A DNA stretch of 27,498 bases from a virus: IMG/VR virus record IMGVR_UViG_3300028735_000029, positions 1 through 27,498 of that record; one strand, given 5' to 3'. Positions 22,604-27,498 of the stretch are shown one piece after another. Every line of letters starts with the position of its first letter. Position 1 is the stretch's first letter. A model generated the notes under the pieces. The model made no database searches. It saw nothing but the letters and a program-made list of their open reading frames with translations, and was not told the DNA's origin. Made by a program: the position numbers and the translations under genes.

Positions 22604-23400
22604 TATATGCCACTCCTACGCTTGAGTGAGCCCCGAGCTGGGTAGGCCTGAGGTTCTTGATCGCCCCGATTTGAGGTTGTCACTTTATTATCGGACCTCG
22701 TTCTCATGACAAAGGCTTCCATATCTTTTACCTTATCGGAAAGTTTCTTCTTATTTAAGCTATCTCGGATCGTGGCCAGTATCTGATCTGCGAATCTTTC
22801 AGTTAGCGCATCCAAAAGTTTAACTTTAACGGATTTAGGCAGCTTTGATACTCGGATGAAGTAAGACAAAACCTCGAACCTAACAAGGTCTCCCAAGCTA
22901 TCGGGTATCGTATCATCAGGCGCGGACTCAAAGCCAAAGCCGGCCTCTAGAAAAGTCTTAGTATAGGCTAGGCTGGCGTCGCAAGCTACCATGCTAGGAA
23001 TTACATTCCGAAGTATGAGGTTGGACAAATTTTTTGTCCGAAGCTCAGTCTTAGCTTTAACATACTTTAGAAGATCCTCGCTAATAGAGACCGCATTTTC
23101 CAAAGGTAGGCCTGAGGCCGCGGCTGGCAGCTCAAGCCGGTCGTATTGAATATTTAAACCGGAAATGTAGGAGACCTCGTCACCCTTAAGTAACAACGTT
23201 TTCCTGCGCTTAGGTTTCTTTGAGGTACGCGCTACCTCAGACCTAGCACTCTCGGACTTAGTTTTCTTGATTTTAGTTAAGGGGGCGTTGACCTTCGCTC
23301 GAACAACCTTGCGCTTAGTACGGCTCGGGCGCGGCGGCTCTGTAAGTCCATAAATGCCTTCAGGAAGACCCGGCTCCTCTCGCTTAGTACGTTTTATCAT
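22603..23400 (-). CDS. Basic unknown protein
   Basis: A 265-residue protein. The first 75 residues are very Lys/Arg-rich and probably disordered (RPSRTKRKVVRAKVNAPLTK, TSKKPKRRKTLLLKGDEVSY). The middle and end form a helical domain: ENAVSISEDLLKYVKAKTEL, VRFEVLSYFIRVSKLPKSVK and LLDALTERFADQILATIRDS. The charge and the place just before the terminase suggest a DNA-binding packaging protein such as a small terminase subunit, but no helix-turn-helix is clear and this is inference. The ribosome site is AGGA, 11 bases before the ATG. Confidence 0.75.
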   Translation of the reverse strand: MIKRTKREEPGLPEGIYGLTEPPRPSRTKRKVVRAKVNAPLTKIKKTKSESARSEVARTSKKPKRRKTLLLKGDEVSYISGLNIQYDRLELPAAASGLPLENAVSISEDLLKYVKAKTELRTKNLSNLILRNVIPSMVACDASLAYTKTFLEAGFGFESAPDDTIPDSLGDLVRFEVLSYFIRVSKLPKSVKVKLLDALTERFADQILATIRDSLNKKKLSDKVKDMEAFVMRTRSDNKVTTSNRGDQEPQAYPARGSLKRRSGI

Positions 23401-23413
23401 AAGGCTGAAATTC

Positions 23414-23896
23414 CTATGTTATAAAGTGACGAACCCGCCTGCGGCGGAAACGGCGGGACACGCCATTTCTCCACGCCATGCGGGTAATCAAAGTAAACCT
23501 AGTCTGATCATCTAGGTTGCGAAGTTTAGCAGGTATGGCATTAGTTAGATAGCCCGATACAGGATCTAGGACCATAACACCCACCCCTGTTCCCCTGAGG
23601 TCTTCTAGAAGCTGCACCTTAAGGGCCCTAAAGGTTTTTGATGGCATGACCAAGTACATGCGGTCGCAGTAGTCTAGATACTTACGCCACTTTTTGTCAG
23701 CCACGTAGTCCGCTTTGGACGACTTTATCTCCGATAAAATGATCTGCCCCCTAAGATTCAGGGCTAATACGTCGGCTCTAAGCTTCCCCCAACTACACAC
23801 CGCTATTTCCGAGAAGCAAGAATATCTCTTATGAGCCCAGTATGAGTGAACTGCATCTTTCAAGATCGCAGCTATTTCAGATCTGGTCATACTCAT
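23414..23896 (-). CDS. MmcB-like PD-(D/E)XK nuclease
   Basis: A 160-residue protein whose core matches the MmcB/PD-(D/E)XK nuclease pattern. It reads SEIAVCSWGKLRADVLALNL, then GQIILSEIKSSKADYVADKK, then WRKYLDYCDRMYLVMP. The catalytic set would be Asp in RADVLAL and the E-I-K of SEIKSS. The C-terminus is strongly basic (RRFRRRRVRHF). MmcB of Caulobacter is a DNA-repair-linked protein. In this phage the gene overlaps the helicase (ATGA), so a role in replication-linked repair, recombination or DNA-end processing is plausible (inference). Confidence 0.82.
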   Translation of the reverse strand: MSMTRSEIAAILKDAVHSYWAHKRYSCFSEIAVCSWGKLRADVLALNLRGQIILSEIKSSKADYVADKKWRKYLDYCDRMYLVMPSKTFRALKVQLLEDLRGTGVGVMVLDPVSGYLTNAIPAKLRNLDDQTRFTLITRMAWRNGVSRRFRRRRVRHFIT

Positions 23897-25308
23897 TCTA
23901 CGGCCACATCAGGGTCAGTCAGTGGGTCATCTATTTCTACTGCTTCATGGCGCCTCTTAGCGGAAGATTTACTAGCCTCGTCTTCGTTACCCGAGGACCC
24001 GTCGTCACTTTCATCCAGGTTCGTAACCTGCATCATGCTAAAGTTTTCTCGCAATTCAAACGGGAATAGTTCTTGATCCCGAGCCTTGAGTTGCTTGATG
24101 GGAAGTACATGAAGGTCTCGTTGCTCCTGTTTCGAGTAATTCCAAATCCAGCAGTTATCTGCGTTCTCCAAGATACCCTTAGAGTACCTGATTCTATCGT
24201 CATCGGAATCTAGCTGTGCCAGCAGGATTACCAGACACTTCATCTCCTGGGAGAATATCTTACATTCACGAGTAATATCCGAAAGTAACTTCCATTGGTC
24301 TTTTTGACCCCCATCATCTAGCAATGAGATATAGTCTATGGCTATAGCTTTATACTTATAGGGCTTCAACAGCGTAAGCAATTGATGAATAGATAGACCC
24401 CGAGTGGGGCATAGAAGGGCGTACCTACAATCGTTTGCCTTACCAAATTTATGAAGCCTCCGCCACTCAAGTTTTGCCTGAGCACGCTCTTGTTCCGAAA
24501 GTGCCTTACGCACGAATTTCCAGTACTCTATGCTGGTTAAATTGGATAGAAGACGCCTAGTTTCTTTCTTAGCATTCATCTCCAAAGAGACCGTAGCCAC
24601 GTCTATCTTATTTAGCAAGTATAGATTCTTCATCAGGTTCATTCGCAAAGTGGACTTTCCGCCTGATGTAGTCGCGGCCATGATGAATACACCTTCAGAG
24701 GGTAGCCCTCCATTCTTTTCGTCGAACTCAGAGAATCCAGTCTTGTAGAGGGACTCATCTTCAGTGCTCAAAGCCTCGTCTATTAAACCCAGAGCGTTAG
24801 CCTCCTTACCAATGACCTGAAGTTGATCGGCCGTCATTTCCCTCGACCGTATCTGAGTCAAGGTATCCGTAACCTTATCAACTAGAGCGTCTACATCTAC
24901 CTTGGTTTCCTTAAGGGAATCGATAGTGGCCTTCGCCATGAAGTACAGTGTGCGAGACTTTCTATACTTATCAAGGTTTGAGAATAGTGTCTGAGCAGAT
25001 TCTTGATCCCGTACTGGTTTACGCCTCCCTTCTCGTAAGATGTCTCGGAATTCCTCATCGAGGGCAGGGTCCTCTACTAGGTCATCATACGATAAAATTG
25101 TTGAACGCTTCTGTGCTATTGTACGAATACGCTTAAACGCTGCCTTACAAGGCTCGTAATGAAAATGAGATTCCTCCAAGTTTGCCAGCAAGTAAGCGCT
25201 AATACTTGCAGCATTACCTACACGAATGTCCCCATCTTCTAGGCCAGCGCCCTTGCGTGCTATACTCGCTAAAGCCCGAAGTTCTAGAATTTGGCTATAG
25301 AGTTTCAC
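23893..25308 (-). CDS. DnaB-type replicative helicase
   Basis: A 471-residue helicase. The C-terminal RecA-like domain has GVFIMAATTSGGKSTLRMNL (Walker A, Lys218), VATVSLEMNAKKETRRLLSN, and AIAIDYISLLDDGGQKDQWK (Walker B). It also has VILLAQLDSDD, the position where DnaB has its sensor Q, then ENADNCWIWNY and LHVLPIKQLKARDQELFPFE. The N-terminal 180 residues are helical, as in the DnaB primase-binding part, but little conserved. It would unwind DNA at the fork as a hexamer using ATP. The start is GTG at 25308 with AAGG upstream, overlapping the preceding stop (GTGA). The C-terminus is acidic. A separate primase is not seen in this window. Confidence 0.9.
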   Translation of the reverse strand: MKLYSQILELRALASIARKGAGLEDGDIRVGNAASISAYLLANLEESHFHYEPCKAAFKRIRTIAQKRSTILSYDDLVEDPALDEEFRDILREGRRKPVRDQESAQTLFSNLDKYRKSRTLYFMAKATIDSLKETKVDVDALVDKVTDTLTQIRSREMTADQLQVIGKEANALGLIDEALSTEDESLYKTGFSEFDEKNGGLPSEGVFIMAATTSGGKSTLRMNLMKNLYLLNKIDVATVSLEMNAKKETRRLLSNLTSIEYWKFVRKALSEQERAQAKLEWRRLHKFGKANDCRYALLCPTRGLSIHQLLTLLKPYKYKAIAIDYISLLDDGGQKDQWKLLSDITRECKIFSQEMKCLVILLAQLDSDDDRIRYSKGILENADNCWIWNYSKQEQRDLHVLPIKQLKARDQELFPFELRENFSMMQVTNLDESDDGSSGNEDEASKSSAKRRHEAVEIDDPLTDPDVAVE

Positions 25309-25709
25309 GAGGCAACCTTAGTTCTTCTACTATAGATTGGAGGGTCGAAGAGCAAAAACTCCGGATGTTCCAGTTCGACTTCCCTGATCCAGCTTAAAAA
25401 CTCTTGATTTTCCTTTACGTCTAAATGAAAGTTGGGCAAGGCCTCGGGCCGCACTGCTTTAATCTGATACATGCCTACACAGTTAAACATGGATTTGGAA
25501 GCAAGAACGCTGACGGCCCCGTCAACTAGAGAAGGATTTAGCAAGAGCTCCCCAAACAGAAGGTGGCGAAGCTGGTTTAGAGTAAGACGTTTATTAGCCC
25601 TAATGGTCTTATAGACAATGTAGAGGACCAACTTACTAAACTCTGGGGTATAGGGAGCAAGGAGCAAGTTGGCCAGAGCATCTCTACGCTGCCTTAAGCG
25701 TTGTTCCAT
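25305..25709 (-). CDS. Unknown small protein before the helicase
   Basis: A 134-residue protein starting MEQRLRQRRDALANLLLAPY. It is helical in its first 80 residues (FSKLVLYIVYKTIRANKRLT, LNQLRHLLFGELLLNPSLVD), a pattern compatible with a winged-helix-like fold. It then has more extended segments ending LLFDPPIYSRRTKVAS. I chose the ATG at 25709 over an upstream TTG. It overlaps the end of the preceding gene by 26 bases and the helicase by four. Adjacent overlapping genes suggest a helicase partner such as a loader, but no motif supports this. Confidence 0.7.
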   Translation of the reverse strand: MEQRLRQRRDALANLLLAPYTPEFSKLVLYIVYKTIRANKRLTLNQLRHLLFGELLLNPSLVDGAVSVLASKSMFNCVGMYQIKAVRPEALPNFHLDVKENQEFLSWIREVELEHPEFLLFDPPIYSRRTKVAS

Positions 25710-26820
25710 AATCAAATCCAAGTTCCTTTCTTACCTTAAGAAGGAACACGTTAGCCGAATCCTGCCTCACGTGCATGAACTTACAAACCCAATGTAGGTA
25801 TTCGTCAGGGGAAAGCTCCATCTGCAAATCTGCATTTGTGGAGCCGGCCTTACCAAGCAACCCACGACGCTGAAGCCACTCAGTGAAGTCCGAATCTTCT
25901 TGACCCATTAAGATAAGGAGAAATCGGAATTTTTTCGCACGGGCTCTATACTTATCCAGAAGCTGGACGATAGAGAACGTGAGCTCAAATTTTTCTATTT
26001 GATCGTCTGACTCCCCCAGATCTTCATACTTAATTTCCTTATCTGGGTTAGATGTCACATTTAGCTGATTCTCAGACATAACGGTGAGCGAAAATATAGG
26101 GTTATTATCCCCATCGGTTCCAACCTTTAAGAGCCGTCCTCGTTTTTGAGTAGTGCTAAATTGTATTAGGTTCATAGCATGGTTATGGGCGACTCGCCTA
26201 AGATAGTTGATTACAAAGGCCTCTGTCCTATCCGCAGGTACTAGCTTATAGAAAGCTTGAACAACCTTTAGCATAAGTTCACTGTGCAGGTCAGCCAGAC
26301 AAAAGTTGCTGGAACGAGCAATAAAGCGCAGCTTACGATACGTAATGGACTTGACGTAGCTCAGTACATGAGGATACACTCGAGCAAATAACTCAGTCGC
26401 ATACCCCTCCGTCAGAGGCATGAAGCGAGACACCTTACGGGCGACCCGCTTCAGTCGAGCTCTAAATTTAGACTGATCGCCCCATACCCTATAGGCCTGG
26501 CGAGCGTCAACTTGATCCACACCTACCTTACGAACTATGGCCTTGAAATCAGTAAAATCGGGCCGGTTAATCACACTCAAGTTCAACAGAAAGAGCTTTA
26601 GCCCGAAATATATAGGCCTGTGCTCCAAAAGTTTTAGGCGAAACTCTTTAGCAGACGTACCTACACAAAAAGGCTTCACCAGAGCCTGGAGCTCAAACGC
26701 TGTATAACCGCCCGTTAAATAGGATAGGCTATAGACAAATACATGGTTGTATGTATCCGTCCCCTTCGTAGTTTCAAACGTCTCGCAGATAAGATTAGTA
26801 AGATTCATGGTGTGGTTCAT
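25684..26820 (-). CDS. Putative sigma-like transcription factor
   Basis: A 378-residue protein. The middle (about residues 150-240) resembles sigma region 2: FCLADLHSELMLKVVQAFYK followed by AFVINYLRRVAHNHAMNLIQ, then basic TQKRGRLLKV. This is the D-x-x-x-E/L ... F-x-x-Y-L-R-R-x-A-x-N pattern of extracytoplasmic-type and phage sigma factors. The C-terminal part (DYGTTLKAA at the very end) could carry region 4, but I do not see a clear helix-turn-helix. The N-terminal 110 residues are unfamiliar. If correct, it would direct RNA polymerase to phage promoters. The alternative is an unrelated helical protein, and the match is weak enough that I hold it loosely. Confidence 0.5.
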   Translation of the reverse strand: MNHTMNLTNLICETFETTKGTDTYNHVFVYSLSYLTGGYTAFELQALVKPFCVGTSAKEFRLKLLEHRPIYFGLKLFLLNLSVINRPDFTDFKAIVRKVGVDQVDARQAYRVWGDQSKFRARLKRVARKVSRFMPLTEGYATELFARVYPHVLSYVKSITYRKLRFIARSSNFCLADLHSELMLKVVQAFYKLVPADRTEAFVINYLRRVAHNHAMNLIQFSTTQKRGRLLKVGTDGDNNPIFSLTVMSENQLNVTSNPDKEIKYEDLGESDDQIEKFELTFSIVQLLDKYRARAKKFRFLLILMGQEDSDFTEWLQRRGLLGKAGSTNADLQMELSPDEYLHWVCKFMHVRQDSANVFLLKVRKELGFDYGTTLKAA

Positions 26821-26826
26821 GCCTGG

Positions 26827-27498
26827 TTAGATTATTTTTATTTCGCCTTCGACTTCTTTCTTAGAACGAATATGGCCCCTAGCTAACTTTGCCACCAGGG
26901 ACACTAGGTCATCTTTAGGAGCACGCTTCAGCCGACCCTTAGTTAACGTCGGGTTATCGATGATGTCCTCGTAGTCAGGACTGCCCAGGGACCCGATCCT
27001 TCCCCTGAGGGAGGTCATGACCTCACCTCCGGCTAACTCAGGGTCTACAAAAGCCTTGGCCTCGATCATGGCCTGGCGAATGGGTTGAAACCTCTCTACA
27101 GTGTAGAATGTGCTGCTGTTAGGTTCATTTATAGCATACACGCACACTACATTCTTTCCGCTAAACCCGGCTATACGAACCGTTTCTTTTGAGGCGTCTA
27201 GTATATGGCCTGTAACAAAATTCGAGAAGTAATTATTCTTAACTTGCCCTCGAATGCGAACAAAAACCTTTTGATAGAAATGGTACCCTAATCTCCTTGT
27301 TTGTTTTTCTTTCAAGAGAAGTGAGGCCAAAGCATTTAGTTCAGTCACCCCATAGTTATGGATTATTTCGCTCAAACTTCCCAGGGCGGATTTGTCTGCG
27401 CTGGTGTTGATTAGGCTAAATGCGTCTGAGGTGTGAGATGGGCAGGCCCGGGCCGAAGGAAGTTTCCCCAACTCGGAACATTTCTTTTCAAAGATCTT
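26827..27498 (-). CDS. Unknown protein, 5' end outside the window
   Basis: The frame stays open to base 27498, so the start lies beyond the window; a TTG at 27471 is possible but not needed. The visible 223 residues include a possible metal site near the N-terminus, KKCSELGKLPSARACPSH, giving C ... C-x-x-H. Later segments are VTELNALASLLLKEKQTRRL, GFSGKNVVCVYAINEPNSST and DPELAGGEVMTSLRGRIGSL. The C-terminus is basic, then acidic (LARGHIRSKKEVEGEIKII). No family is recognised. Its stop is six bases before the ATG of the sigma-like gene. Confidence 0.7.
   Translation of the reverse strand, partial: KIFEKKCSELGKLPSARACPSHTSDAFSLINTSADKSALGSLSEIIHNYGVTELNALASLLLKEKQTRRLGYHFYQKVFVRIRGQVKNNYFSNFVTGHILDASKETVRIAGFSGKNVVCVYAINEPNSSTFYTVERFQPIRQAMIEAKAFVDPELAGGEVMTSLRGRIGSLGSPDYEDIIDNPTLTKGRLKRAPKDDLVSLVAKLARGHIRSKKEVEGEIKII

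Overview
The window is a contiguous piece of a large tailed-phage (myovirus) genome, probably a jumbo phage. Every supported gene lies on the minus strand, so transcription runs from high to low coordinates. Genes are tightly packed, with many ATGA/GTGA stop-start overlaps and AGGAG-type ribosome sites. The host cannot be named from the sequence. The assignment rests on a contractile-tail and head set (large terminase, portal, prohead protease, acidic core/scaffold-like protein, major capsid protein, tail sheath, tail tube) mixed with replication genes (DnaB-type helicase, MmcB-like nuclease, NAD+ DNA ligase, type IB topoisomerase) and a possible sigma-like factor.

Layout in the direction of transcription. 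27.5-22.5 kb: a partial unknown gene, a protein with a weak sigma region-2-like segment, an unknown, the DnaB-like helicase, the MmcB-like nuclease, a basic unknown and a 41-residue proline-rich ORF. 22.4-18.1 kb: large terminase with two Cys clusters, a zinc-ribbon protein and the portal. 18.1-12.5 kb: two unknowns, a 50-residue ORF, NAD+ ligase, topoisomerase IB and a small tagged protein. 12.5-11.7 kb: the prohead protease, followed by a small structured RNA candidate. 11.6-8.2 kb: a run of small accessory proteins. 8.05-4.2 kb: core/scaffold-like protein, decoration-like protein and major capsid protein. 4.2-0 kb: an acidic protein, two connector candidates, tail sheath, a coiled-coil protein, tail tube, and the start of a second tube-like gene that leaves the window.

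The most unusual feature is a short shared N-terminus, roughly M-K-[I/L]-x-[I/V/F]-S-x-[S/A]-S. It heads about nine otherwise unrelated proteins between 8.7 and 16.4 kb, including the ligase and the topoisomerase. The codons differ from gene to gene, so the peptide rather than the DNA appears conserved. The prohead protease lies inside this cluster. I therefore suggest, as inference only, that the tag is a capsid-targeting or sorting signal and that the tagged proteins, including two DNA-joining/relaxing enzymes, may be carried in the virion.

Several starts were chosen downstream of the longest possible reading because the ribosome site, a hairpin, the upstream stop or the N-terminal tag supports them. 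Five ORFs shorter than about 65 codons (8662-8823, 8855-9040, 16435-16587, 22478-22603, and the partial 1-111) were read directly from the sequence. No tRNA, CRISPR array, insertion sequence or attachment site was seen.
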